A stretch of DNA of 8,780 bases, taken from assembly GCA_012800685.1 (NCBI GenBank), contig JAAZIT010000208.1:1-8780 (forward strand). Direction: 5' to 3'. The position numbers were made by a program, and so were the translations under genes. Below are positions 1 to 6,437 of the stretch, one piece after another. A model generated the notes under the pieces. The model saw nothing but the letters and a program-made list of their open reading frames with translations. It did not search any database and was not told the DNA's origin. Every line of letters begins with the position of its first letter. Within the stretch, counting starts at the first letter, position 1. The DNA comes from Clostridiales bacterium (GTDB taxonomy: Bacteria; Bacillota; Clostridia; Oscillospirales; Ruminococcaceae).

Positions 1-1100
1 AATAGATCAACATTTATTATTTTTGAAAAATCATATGCTTCCCTTGAAATACAGCAGCTACCATTCCAATTATGCAAATTTACAATAACACTATTGGCTT
101 CTGGTGATAACTGCATTAAAGTAACTTTGCTTAAACAATATTCATAAATAAATATAATCTTAATGTTATTTACCAACACTTCCCTTAAGTTATTATAATT
201 TAAAAATTTAAATATTACATTTTTAGAACGCATATGATTTAAAGCAAAGTTAAGACTTTCTAATCGTACTTTAGCACTTTTAGCGCAATTATAATTAAAG
301 TAAAATTGTCTTAATCTAGGTATATCATCTAAATAAATTTTAAAAGATGTTCCTTCTTTATTTAACATGATATAAGGATTATCATTTCCAATAGATATGC
401 TTATAAATTTGCCTTCGCTTTGTAGTTTGGTTATGAATGCCTCTAGTGCTTCTACAGAAGGCAATAGGGAACTTCTAACTGGAGATATTCCAAACATAGA
501 GTATATTTCTTCTGGAAATAAAGCCTGTCTAATCTTTTCTTTCTTAAGTCGTGTGGCTTCAAATTCATCAATATGAGTTATAAACAAATAAACTAATTCT
601 AAATTTGAATAGTCTTTATTATTATGACTTTGAATTAATTTAATATTATTCTCTAAGATTTTTTTTAACTTCCTGTTATTTGCTGATATTTTGCATTCAA
701 AATGGTCCCATAGTTCTTTTTTATCACCTAGATAATAGTTTTTATAAATAGTATTATTTTCTAAAAGTAAGGGGGTTACGTTATCACTCAAATCGTTAAA
801 AGTTGCATACTCTTTACTAAATATACTATTAAGCTTCTGTTTTCTAATCTGTTTCCACATTCTAACTTCATCTAAACTAAATGCTAAGTTTTTATCAAAA
901 TTTGTATGGCAATTTGGACATAAAACGATTAAGTTTTCAAATGAATTATCCTCTGTATCACAGAAAGGTATTATATGTGCTTTTTCTATTATGTCACCAT
1001 TATCTTTAAATAATTCTTCTTGACAATCAGGGTTCATACATCTTCCCATTGATTCAGCATATAATTTTCTTTGCTCAAAATTATTTATTCTCCTACCCAT
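1..1100 (-). CDS. HNH endonuclease, 3' end beyond window edge (partial)
   Basis: The frame is open without a stop from the ATG at 1100 down to base 1 (366 codons), so the C-terminus lies outside the window. The start is set by an AGGAGGT ribosome binding site at 1109-1115, eight bases upstream. The first 70 residues form an HNH nuclease module: C21-x4-C26 and C61-x2-C64 look like the structural zinc site, and H42 (in EKAHIIPF), N56 (in ENLIVLCPNCH) and H65 are the HNH residues, so metal-dependent DNA cleavage is expected. Residues about 85-366 are not recognised. They begin with a helical, Asn/Lys-rich part (NNRKLKK near 150, then HIDEFEA near 185) and continue as a mixed alpha/beta region. 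HNH proteins of this N-nuclease plus C-sensor layout are often defence effectors, but that is inference. The gene is more AT-rich than the core genes to the right and looks acquired. Confidence 0.88.
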   Translation of the reverse strand, partial: MGRRINNFEQRKLYAESMGRCMNPDCQEELFKDNGDIIEKAHIIPFCDTEDNSFENLIVLCPNCHTNFDKNLAFSLDEVRMWKQIRKQKLNSIFSKEYATFNDLSDNVTPLLLENNTIYKNYYLGDKKELWDHFECKISANNRKLKKILENNIKLIQSHNNKDYSNLELVYLFITHIDEFEATRLKKEKIRQALFPEEIYSMFGISPVRSSLLPSVEALEAFITKLQSEGKFISISIGNDNPYIMLNKEGTSFKIYLDDIPRLRQFYFNYNCAKSAKVRLESLNFALNHMRSKNVIFKFLNYNNLREVLVNNIKIIFIYEYCLSKVTLMQLSPEANSVIVNLHNWNGSCCISREAYDFSKIINVDL

Positions 1101-1180
1101 TATCTATGACCTCCTATCTTGGTAATTTAATTTATAACATTATGGTAATGCATATTTAGATTTTAATTTTTTATTAATTC

Positions 1181-1206
1181 TTTATTATTTTTATAAAAAT
1201 AATAAA
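1181..1206. repeat. 26-bp perfect A/T palindrome
   Basis: The 26 bases read identically on both strands, with half-site TTTATTATTTTTA and its exact complement and no spacer. It lies about 80 bp upstream of the HNH start codon, inside the predicted leader. A/T-only palindromes arise by chance more easily in such DNA, so a role as an operator or RNA hairpin is only a possibility. Confidence 0.6.
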
Positions 1207-1251
1207 CTACACATCATACAAATTAACCTTTACAATCTTTGCTTCGCTTGT

Positions 1252-1278
1252 TAGTACATCACACTATGTGATGTACTA
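1252..1278. repeat. perfect 12-bp inverted repeat with 3-nt loop
   Basis: TAGTACATCACA (1252-1263) and TGTGATGTACTA (1267-1278) are exact reverse complements around the 3-base spacer CTA. No T-run follows on either strand, so it is not an ordinary intrinsic terminator. It sits in the predicted leader of the HNH gene about 150 bp before the start codon. It could be a protein-binding operator, an RNA hairpin or a dispersed genomic repeat unit. Confidence 0.75.
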
Positions 1279-1357
1279 CGCAATATTACTATAATTTAAT
1301 GCTACACTGTTAATTGCAGATATACTATATTTAGTCATAATATTACTCTATTCTAAC

Positions 1358-1386
1358 ATTGTATCATAAACTTTGTTAATTATCAA
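1358..1386 (-). promoter_or_regulatory. sigma-A promoter for the HNH gene
   Basis: Read on the minus strand, a -35 box TTGATA (1381-1386) is followed after 17 bases by a -10 box TACAAT (1358-1363). Both are one base from consensus with ideal spacing. Transcription would start near 1351 and give the HNH gene a leader of about 250 nt. The hairpin at 1457-1488 lies just upstream and would shield it from tRNA read-through. Confidence 0.6.
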
Positions 1387-1456
1387 TCTCTTATCCAATA
1401 TTAATACACAATTTTTTAAACAAGAAAATGAAACACAAGCGACATTACTTAACAAC

Positions 1457-1488
1457 AAAACCTCAGCCAATTTTGGGCTGAGGTTTTT
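1457..1488. terminator. terminator-like hairpin, possibly bidirectional
   Basis: AAAACCTCAGCC (1457-1468) pairs perfectly with GGCTGAGGTTTT (1476-1487) across a 7-base loop. Five T residues follow on the plus strand; on the minus strand the T-run is interrupted. No gene clearly ends here on the plus strand, so it may stop read-through from the tRNA side or mark the end of an unseen transcript. Confidence 0.6.
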
Positions 1489-1489
1489 C

Positions 1490-1505
1490 GGGTTTGGGGA
1501 AACCC
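1490..1505. repeat. GGGTTT/AAACCC hairpin
   Basis: GGGTTT (1490-1495) and AAACCC (1500-1505) form a 6-bp stem with a GGGG loop (CCCC on the minus strand), immediately beside the terminator-like hairpin. The role is unknown. Its G/C content contrasts with the surroundings. Similar short repeats occur near mobilisation regions of Gram-positive elements, but this is a recollection and not a proven match. Confidence 0.45.
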
Positions 1506-1526
1506 AACAAGGAATTTTACACTGAA

Positions 1527-1559
1527 AATTGTGCAAAGTTAGCGAGTTTGTACACAATT
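1527..1559. repeat. imperfect inverted repeat
   Basis: AATTGTGCAAA (1527-1537) can pair with TTTG-TA-CACAATT (1547-1559), giving 11 base pairs with a two-base bulge around the 9-base spacer GTTAGCGAG. No T-run follows, so it is not a terminator. Position and form would fit a protein-binding site such as an operator or a transfer origin, but nothing here proves either. Confidence 0.4.
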
Positions 1560-1650
1560 GCATTTCTTTTATTTAACAATTTTGTTGTGCTAAATAATAT
1601 AAGTTTGTTAGCATAGAATACCTCAATTTATCAAAATATTTATTAAAGAA

Positions 1651-1693
1651 AAAACCTGTCATCAAAGCAAATTCAACTTTTTTGACAGGTTTT
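1651..1693 (-). terminator. intrinsic terminator of tRNA-fMet
   Basis: AAAACCTGTCA (1651-1661) and TGACAGGTTTT (1683-1693) form an 11-bp stem. On the minus strand the stem is followed by a T-rich tail (stem T residues, then TTCTTT), and it begins seven bases after the CCA end of the tRNA. It is therefore the natural end of the tRNA transcript. Confidence 0.85.
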
Positions 1694-1699
1694 GTTATT

Positions 1700-1776
<77 letters not shown>

Positions 1777-1810
1777 ATATTTTGGTTGCATCTCTCTTGA
1801 GTGCTTAATT

Positions 1811-1839
1811 ATTATAACACAATCTTTAGACTATGTCAA
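1811..1839 (-). promoter_or_regulatory. consensus sigma-A promoter of tRNA-fMet
   Basis: On the minus strand, TTGACA (1834-1839) and TATAAT (1811-1816) are separated by exactly 17 bases. All twelve positions match the consensus, as expected for a highly expressed stable RNA. The start point would be near 1804, about 28 bases before the mature tRNA 5' end. Confidence 0.9.
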
Positions 1840-1877
1840 GGGCTTTATTGTTTTTATTTTTATTTGGGTTTTCTTTC

Positions 1878-1911
1878 TAAGAATATGCCTGTATTCCGCT
1901 ATATATTCTTA
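1878..1911. repeat. 9-bp inverted repeat of unknown role
   Basis: TAAGAATAT (1878-1886) and ATATTCTTA (1903-1911) are exact reverse complements around a 16-base loop. It lies upstream of the tRNA promoter in the space between divergent transcripts. No T-run follows on either strand. Confidence 0.4.
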
Positions 1912-1944
1912 CCTTAAAATTTTAAAAAACCTCTCATTAATATA

Positions 1945-1973
1945 ATTATACCACAAAACAATTTTAATATCCA
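1945..1973 (-). promoter_or_regulatory. possible second upstream promoter toward the tRNA
   Basis: On the minus strand TGGATA (1968-1973) and TATAAT (1945-1950) are 17 bases apart. The -10 is perfect and the -35 matches at four of six positions. No gene other than the tRNA lies downstream on that strand. It may be a distal tRNA promoter or a chance match in AT-rich DNA. Confidence 0.3.
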
Positions 1974-1989
1974 GCTTTTTCTTGTATTC

Positions 1990-2018
1990 TTGACTTTATT
2001 TATTTCAAAATGTATAAT
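1990..2018 (+). promoter_or_regulatory. sigma-A promoter of the MmcQ/YjbR gene
   Basis: TTGACT (1990-1995) and TATAAT (2013-2018) with a 17-base spacer. Transcription would begin near 2025, leaving a short leader of about 32 nt before the start codon. Confidence 0.8.
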
Positions 2019-2056
2019 TAAGCTAGAATGTTAAATTGTAAGAGGGAGGCTTTAAT

Positions 2057-2422
2057 ATGACTAAGAATAAGCTTATAGAGTATTTAAAAACCTATTCAGA
2101 CTGTTCTATTGATCAGCCGTTTTCAGAGGATAATATTTCTTTTGTGGCTCGCCATAAAAGAAACAATAAATGGTTTGCATTAATTTTTAAGCATGAAGAT
2201 AGAGATATTGTCAATTTAAAATGCGAGCCATTTAAAGCCGATTTTTTAAGAAAAATGTATAAAAATATAACTGCTGGATATCATATGAATAAAACCCACT
2301 GGAACACCGTTTACCTTGACGGAGATATTTCTGACGAGCTTATGTACGTAATGATTTCGGACAGCTTTGAATTAACTGCAAAGCCTGCCCAAAATCGAAA
2401 AATGAAAAACAGAAAAAACTAA
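2057..2422 (+). CDS. MmcQ/YjbR family protein
   Basis: This 121-residue soluble protein matches the MmcQ/YjbR (formerly DUF419) family in length and motifs. NLKCEP (53-58) is the central strand, HMNKTHWNTVYLDGDISD (76-93) carries the typical histidine-Asn, H-W and L-x-G-x-I-S-D signature, and LMYVMISDSFEL (95-106) is the closing helix. Family members have a CyaY-like or double-wing DNA-binding-like fold, but no biochemical role is established. The start has a strong GAGGGAGG site at 2042-2049. The C-terminal tail (108-121) is basic and beyond the usual domain. It is a single-gene unit that converges on spoIVB, and nothing in the context points to a function. Confidence 0.85.
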   Translation: MTKNKLIEYLKTYSDCSIDQPFSEDNISFVARHKRNNKWFALIFKHEDRDIVNLKCEPFKADFLRKMYKNITAGYHMNKTHWNTVYLDGDISDELMYVMISDSFELTAKPAQNRKMKNRKN

Positions 2423-2436
2423 ATAATTTGACCTTG

Positions 2437-2476
2437 AGTACAGCGACGGAATGGCATTTCCAAGCTGTACTTTTTT
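2437..2476. terminator. shared terminator between convergent genes
   Basis: AGTACAGC (2437-2444) pairs with GCTGTACT (2464-2471), with an additional inner GGAA/TTCC stem, and a run of six T residues (2471-2476) follows on the plus strand. It terminates the MmcQ/YjbR gene. Its plus-strand T-run touches the stop codon of spoIVB (2475-2477). Read on the minus strand the same hairpin follows spoIVB directly, but with a poorer T-run. Confidence 0.85.
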
Positions 2477-3698
2477 ATGATGCTAAATCATTTTCTTGAA
2501 GCTTGCTTGATTCAAGTGCTGTGTTGTACATTTCATCAGCAAAAACTCCATATCCCATAGTTGTATCTCGAATGAAAACGTGTGTCACAGCACCAACAAG
2601 CTTTCCGTCTTGAATTATTGGCGAGCCGGACATACCTTGAAGAATACCTCCGGTTTGCTTTAAAAGCTCTTTGTCGGTAACTCTAACGACCATGTTTTTT
2701 GTTCCGTCGCCAATAAGGTCTATTTCTTCAATTTTAATGCTGTATTCCTTAGGCTTGCTTCCGTTAATTGTGGTGTAAATTGTTGCGTTGCCTTTATGAA
2801 CTTCTTGCCGATAACCTAGTGGAATACTTGATTTTGCACTAGGTGAGCCTTTAAGTCTTCCGAAAATACCACAATCCTCGTTGGAATAAATCTCGCCAAT
2901 TGAATCAATTCCTGAAAAATTTCCTAAAAGAGAACCGGGGTCTCCTGCCGATGATTTGTTAAAGCCGTGAATATTTACGGATTCAGCTGAGCCCTCTTTA
3001 ATATGAACCGTGTCTCCGGTATCGCTGTCGCATACAGGGTGTCCTAGACCTCCAAAAAGATGTGTGCTTGGGTCATAAAAGGTTATTGTACCAATTCCAG
3101 CTGATGAATCTCGAACCCACATTCCTGCTCTATATGAGCCTTCCCAAAGGGTTGGAGTCAGCTTTAACGTCATTTGCTGACCGTTTCTACATATGACAAC
3201 TGGAACAGTTTTTCCTTTTGTGTTCATAATTGCATTTGAAATTTCCTTATTTGAACTAACTTTTTTCCCATTTACTGAAATTACAATGTCACCGCATTTA
3301 ATTCCACAATCCTTTGCAGGACAACCGTTGCTCGAATTTTCAAGCTTAACAACCATTACACCGTTTGAAATAAGCTTAACTCCAAAAGGCTCTCCACCGG
3401 GAACTAAAACTGGTGCGTTAACTGTTTGAGTTGTCACCTCCTTTATAGGTACGCAGTCAAAAAGCTTCAAGGTAAAAGTGTTGGAAAATCTGCCATCAAT
3501 TATGTTGCTGGATAAAACAGGTTGGACTGCTTGAGAGGGAATGGAAGTAATGTTAAAATATGAATACAAATTTAAGTTTGAGTTTTTAGTAATATAATAG
3601 TGGTTAGGGAGATTATAATAGTAGTAGCTGATTAGGACAAGAATTAGCATGGAAATAATTCCTGTTGCAAGGGTAAAGGTTTTAATTGCTTTTTTCAA
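2475..3698 (-). CDS. spoIVB: SpoIVB, PDZ-containing S55 sporulation serine protease
   Basis: SpoIVB is made in the forespore and secreted into the intermembrane space, where it cleaves SpoIVFA and so triggers pro-sigma-K processing in the mother cell. The 407 residues show one N-terminal membrane anchor (about 9-28), a PDZ domain (about 100-185, with GGEPFGVKL at 101-109 and CGDIVISVNGKKV at 135-147) and a C-terminal S55 protease domain. H220 in GGLGHPV, D342 in VTDKELL and S357 in GMSGSP correspond to the His, Asp and Ser of the B. subtilis catalytic triad, and the segment VTHVFIRDTTMGYGVF (371-386) is typical of the family. The start codon is TTG at 3698, ten bases from the AAAAGGAAGG site at 3709-3718. 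No ATG lies nearby in frame. The gene stands alone, and no spo0A or recN is next to it within the window. No clear sigma-F or sigma-G promoter could be picked out. Confidence 0.96.
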   Translation of the reverse strand: MKKAIKTFTLATGIISMLILVLISYYYYNLPNHYYITKNSNLNLYSYFNITSIPSQAVQPVLSSNIIDGRFSNTFTLKLFDCVPIKEVTTQTVNAPVLVPGGEPFGVKLISNGVMVVKLENSSNGCPAKDCGIKCGDIVISVNGKKVSSNKEISNAIMNTKGKTVPVVICRNGQQMTLKLTPTLWEGSYRAGMWVRDSSAGIGTITFYDPSTHLFGGLGHPVCDSDTGDTVHIKEGSAESVNIHGFNKSSAGDPGSLLGNFSGIDSIGEIYSNEDCGIFGRLKGSPSAKSSIPLGYRQEVHKGNATIYTTINGSKPKEYSIKIEEIDLIGDGTKNMVVRVTDKELLKQTGGILQGMSGSPIIQDGKLVGAVTHVFIRDTTMGYGVFADEMYNTALESSKLQENDLAS

Positions 3699-3819
3699 AA
3701 AATCAAATCCTTCCTTTTCTTTATTTTTAATTCCATGCTGTTATTTTTAGCTTGTACAGGAGTAAAATTCGCAGTTAAAATCAAGTATTATTTTCATTGG
3801 AATAAGAGTTAAAAAACAC

Positions 3820-3849
3820 TTGTAATAACTCTAATAAATATGCTATAAT
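3820..3849 (+). promoter_or_regulatory. extended -10 sigma-A promoter for the gene at 3942
   Basis: TATAAT at 3844-3849 is preceded by TGC (an extended -10 TGn motif). A weaker -35 TTGTAA lies at 3820-3825 with an 18-base spacer. Transcription would start near 3856, giving a leader of about 85 nt with no obvious structure. Confidence 0.65.
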
Positions 3850-3941
3850 AGTTATGAATTTGAATTTTATAAAGCATTTAATTGGATATAGAATATTTAT
3901 GTAAAATTTTATGTTAAATGTGGAAAGGATAAAAAATAAAA

Positions 3942-4583
3942 ATGTCAAAAAAAGACAGATTAAGAAGAGAAAAAGAGAAACAACTTAAACAACAAAAAGA
4001 ATTAGAAAAAGAAGAAATTCTGCTAAAATCAGCCAACATAGAAAGCAAAGCTTCAAAAAAATACAAAAAAACGTCAACGAAAGTAAAAGAGCCTGTTTAT
4101 TTTTTAGTAATGAAATTTGCACAGCTTTTAGTTTTTGGGTATTCAGGATTTTATTGGGGTGGAGTTTTAATTTTAGCAATAGTATTCGACCTTATTAATA
4201 GGTATAGCTTTAGTACAGTTTCAAATATTACAGCTGTTTTTATAGCTTGTGGAGTAGTTGTAATGTGTGCAAGCCTAGTTTTAGGTTTTTTAAAAAAATA
4301 CACAACGGCATTTGTTGTATCAATTGTAGGGCTTGTTGCGTATCTTTACGGTGTAAATCAGTTTATAATTCCGATAAAAAATGAAATTGGTGATAAAGCC
4401 GTTGTAAATTCAAATCTATTGACTTTAGACGAGCAATGGATGAGAAGATGTTATCCTATAATAGTGTTCACTGTAATAAGCTTTATTATGTTTATTATAA
4501 AGGTTATTCAAGGTGTAATTAAGAAGAAAAAAGAAAAAGAAAAAATGGATAATGCACCGGTTAAGAGCATTGTTAGCGACTAA
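3942..4583 (+). CDS. four-helix membrane protein of unknown function
   Basis: No family was recognised. The 213 residues begin with a highly charged Lys/Glu/Gln-rich segment (1-50) likely to form a cytoplasmic helix or coiled coil. Four hydrophobic segments follow at about 58-84, 94-117, 121-144 and 170-193. The C-terminal tail is very basic (KKKKEKEK near 194-201). By the positive-inside rule both ends face the cytoplasm, with the only sizeable outside loop at 145-169. The start is supported by GGAAAGGA at 3922-3929, although the spacing of 12 bases is long. It has its own promoter, and the next operon begins with a separate promoter 100 bp after its stop with no clear terminator between, so some read-through into the acyltransferase operon is possible. 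Confidence 0.8.
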   Translation: MSKKDRLRREKEKQLKQQKELEKEEILLKSANIESKASKKYKKTSTKVKEPVYFLVMKFAQLLVFGYSGFYWGGVLILAIVFDLINRYSFSTVSNITAVFIACGVVVMCASLVLGFLKKYTTAFVVSIVGLVAYLYGVNQFIIPIKNEIGDKAVVNSNLLTLDEQWMRRCYPIIVFTVISFIMFIIKVIQGVIKKKKEKEKMDNAPVKSIVSD

Positions 4584-4683
4584 TTTAAACTGAATTTTAA
4601 AATGTGAACAGGCTTGGTGATTACATACATAAATCAGTAGTAAAAAGGAATAATTTTCTATTGTAAACAATGACTAATTTTTA

Positions 4684-4712
4684 TTGACTTAAATTGTTGC
4701 ATAGAGTATAAT
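4684..4712 (+). promoter_or_regulatory. sigma-A promoter of the acyltransferase operon
   Basis: TTGACT (4684-4689) and TATAAT (4707-4712) with a 17-base spacer: a near-perfect vegetative promoter. Transcription would start near 4719, about 270 bases before the first gene. The operon is thus likely expressed in growing cells and not only during sporulation. Confidence 0.82.
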
Positions 4713-4718
4713 TAAATT

Positions 4719-4989
4719 TGTAGCCTAAATATTTTGTAGATTTTTGTCGATTCATGAATGTTTTTAAGAGGTTCATGGGCGATTTTAATCGATTTAGGAT
4801 ATTTTGAAACAACTATAAAGAAATTGGATATAAAATATATAAAACATATCCAAAAGATATAATATAGAACAAGACAGAACAAAAGTAGAGAGTATAAAAG
4901 AAAAGACAATCCAAACATAAATACTTGTTTGGTATTTTTCGATTGCATTTTTTAATGCGACAAAAAAACGTAATAAAGGGGTCATTTAA
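4719..4989 (+). promoter_or_regulatory. long structured 5' leader of the acyltransferase operon
   Basis: About 270 nt separate the likely transcription start from the GTG start codon, with no gene on either strand. The 5' end TTTTTGTCG (4741-4749) is exactly complementary to CGACAAAAA (4958-4966), just before the ribosome binding site. The latter can instead pair locally with 4935-4949 through a GCATT/AATGC core. A further hairpin lies at 4911-4932. A 17-codon frame (4754-4807) exists but lacks a ribosome binding site. No known riboswitch class was recognised, so cis-regulation is inferred from length and pairing only. Confidence 0.4.
4911..4939 (+). terminator. attenuator-like hairpin in the leader
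   Basis: CCAAACA (4911-4917) pairs with TGTTTGG (4926-4932) over an 8-base loop, followed by TATTTTT. The stem is short and only moderately stable. It could act as a weak intrinsic terminator inside the leader, about 50 bases before the first start codon. Confidence 0.35.
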
Positions 4990-6405
4990 GTGGTATTCGC
5001 CGATTTATTCTTCCTGTACTTTTTCATGCCAGTGTGCTTGTTAATGTACTTTATTTCAAAAAACACTGCATATAGAAATGTGGTTTTAATATTTTTCTCA
5101 CTGGTATTTTACGCATGGGGACAGCCCATCGGGGTACTGTTTTTGTTGTTCACAACGGTTTTGGATTATTTTAACGGACGAATAATAGGGAAGTATAAAG
5201 ATAGACTTCCGGCAAAATTTGCTGTGGCTGCATCGCTGATAATAAATTTAGGGCTTCTAGCATTTTTCAAATACAGCGGCTTTGTTGTTGAAAACATAAA
5301 TGCCCTGTTTAATCTTACATTAGAATCCCCTGCAAAAACCCTTCCAATTGGAATAAGCTTTTACACATTTAGAACAATTTCCTACATAATTGATTGCTAT
5401 TGGGGAAAAGTCAAGCCTCAAAAGAATTTCGGAAAGCACTTAATGTATATGTCTCTGTTCCCAGCTATCACAGCCGGACCAATTGTTCGCTATGAAACAG
5501 TTGAGGATCAAATTGATTCAAGAAAAATCAAGCTTGAGGATATAAGTGCAGGACTATCTAAAATCATATTGGGAATTGCTAAAAAAGTAATTGTAGCTAA
5601 TAATCTTTCCACTGTTGTTACATCTCTTTTTGGTGACTTTGATAGTGGTTATTCATTAATCGGAAAACAAAGCATGGCTGGAACATGGTTAGGTATAATT
5701 TCAGTTGCTCTTTGGTACTATTTTGACTTCTCAGGCTATTCGGACATAGCCATTGGACTAGGAAGATTATTTGGATTTAAGTTTAACGAGAACTTTAATT
5801 ATCCATTTATATGTAAAAACATAGCTGAATTTTGGCAAAGATGGCATATTTCTTTAGGGACATTTTTTAGAGATTACCTGCTTTACCTACCAATTTTCGG
5901 AAAAAGACGCCAGTATGCTAGCTTGTTTTTAGTATGGTTCTGTACAGGACTTTGGCATGGTGCAAGCTGGAACTTTATTTTCTGGGGTCTGTATTACGGA
6001 ATATTTATTTTTATCGAGCAAAAAATTGGAAAGAAAAAGATGAAAAAGATTCCGTTGTTAATAACCCATATTTATTCAAAGATAGTTATTGTCATTGGTT
6101 TTGGAATATTCTATTTTGAGACGTTGGGTTCACTAGGAAATTACTTTAAGTCGCTTGTTGGCTTTAATGGTTTAATCGATTCAAAAACAAAGCTTCTGCT
6201 AATGAATAATTTGTGGTTGTTTGTGGTTGCAATTCTTTTCACAATGCCTATTGTGAAGAAGTTAAAAGAGGTTATGTACAAAAAGCAGGGCACACTTATT
6301 CTTGCGAATTCTATGGGAATTGTAATTAATGTGGCACTTCTTTTAGTATCAAGCCTGTTATTAGTTGATTCAACAAATAACGCATTTTTGTATTTTAGAT
6401 TTTAG
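4990..6405 (+). CDS. MBOAT family membrane O-acyltransferase (AlgI/PatA/DltB-like)
   Basis: MBOAT proteins of this type move an acyl group from a cytoplasmic donor through the membrane onto a cell-surface polymer. The 471 residues are highly hydrophobic with many membrane segments and have the usual family length. Signature parts are PIGISFYTFRTISYIID (119-135), LFPAITAGPIVRYE (156-169), the FDFSGYSDIAIGLG motif (245-258), FWQRWHISLGTFFRDYL (281-297, H286) and GLWHGASWNFIFWGLYYG (320-337), in which H323 is the invariant catalytic His. The start is GTG at 4990, eight bases after AAAGGGG (4975-4981). It is the first gene of an operon with the DHHW protein (32-bp gap) and the FkbH-like protein, so its donor may be a carrier-protein thioester and not acetyl-CoA. 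The substrate polymer cannot be read from sequence. Confidence 0.93.
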   Translation: MVFADLFFLYFFMPVCLLMYFISKNTAYRNVVLIFFSLVFYAWGQPIGVLFLLFTTVLDYFNGRIIGKYKDRLPAKFAVAASLIINLGLLAFFKYSGFVVENINALFNLTLESPAKTLPIGISFYTFRTISYIIDCYWGKVKPQKNFGKHLMYMSLFPAITAGPIVRYETVEDQIDSRKIKLEDISAGLSKIILGIAKKVIVANNLSTVVTSLFGDFDSGYSLIGKQSMAGTWLGIISVALWYYFDFSGYSDIAIGLGRLFGFKFNENFNYPFICKNIAEFWQRWHISLGTFFRDYLLYLPIFGKRRQYASLFLVWFCTGLWHGASWNFIFWGLYYGIFIFIEQKIGKKKMKKIPLLITHIYSKIVIVIGFGIFYFETLGSLGNYFKSLVGFNGLIDSKTKLLLMNNLWLFVVAILFTMPIVKKLKEVMYKKQGTLILANSMGIVINVALLLVSSLLLVDSTNNAFLYFRF

Positions 6406-6437
6406 AAAACAAATAGAGATAGAGATATGGAGTCAAT

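Larger units (their letters stand above)
1101..1650. other. gene-free region rich in inverted repeats
   Basis: No convincing protein gene is seen on either strand in these 550 bases. The longest open frame (minus strand, 71 codons, 1348-1563) has no good ribosome binding site and runs through a hairpin terminator. The stretch holds the promoter and leader of the HNH gene (about 1101-1386), a terminator-like hairpin, a short GGGTTT/AAACCC hairpin and an imperfect inverted repeat, each listed separately. It is strongly A/T-rich and looks like the edge of an accessory segment. Confidence 0.6.

Noticed and set aside
1348..1563. 71-codon minus-strand reading frame
   Set aside because: It has no credible ribosome binding site, an unnatural composition, and passes through a strong hairpin and the promoter region of the HNH gene.
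3193..3429. 78-codon plus-strand frame inside spoIVB
   Set aside because: It is the antisense shadow of the PDZ-domain coding region.
4754..4807. 17-codon upstream frame in the MBOAT leader
   Set aside because: No Shine-Dalgarno sequence precedes it; kept only as a remark in the leader entry.
4712..4985. Two overlapping minus-strand hydrophobic frames in the operon leader
   Set aside because: They have a Phe/Leu/Ile-rich composition typical of A/T-rich antisense DNA, lack ribosome binding sites, and oppose a strong promoter.
4719..4989. Known riboswitch such as c-di-GMP, SAM or T-box
   Set aside because: None of the conserved core motifs of these classes could be found.
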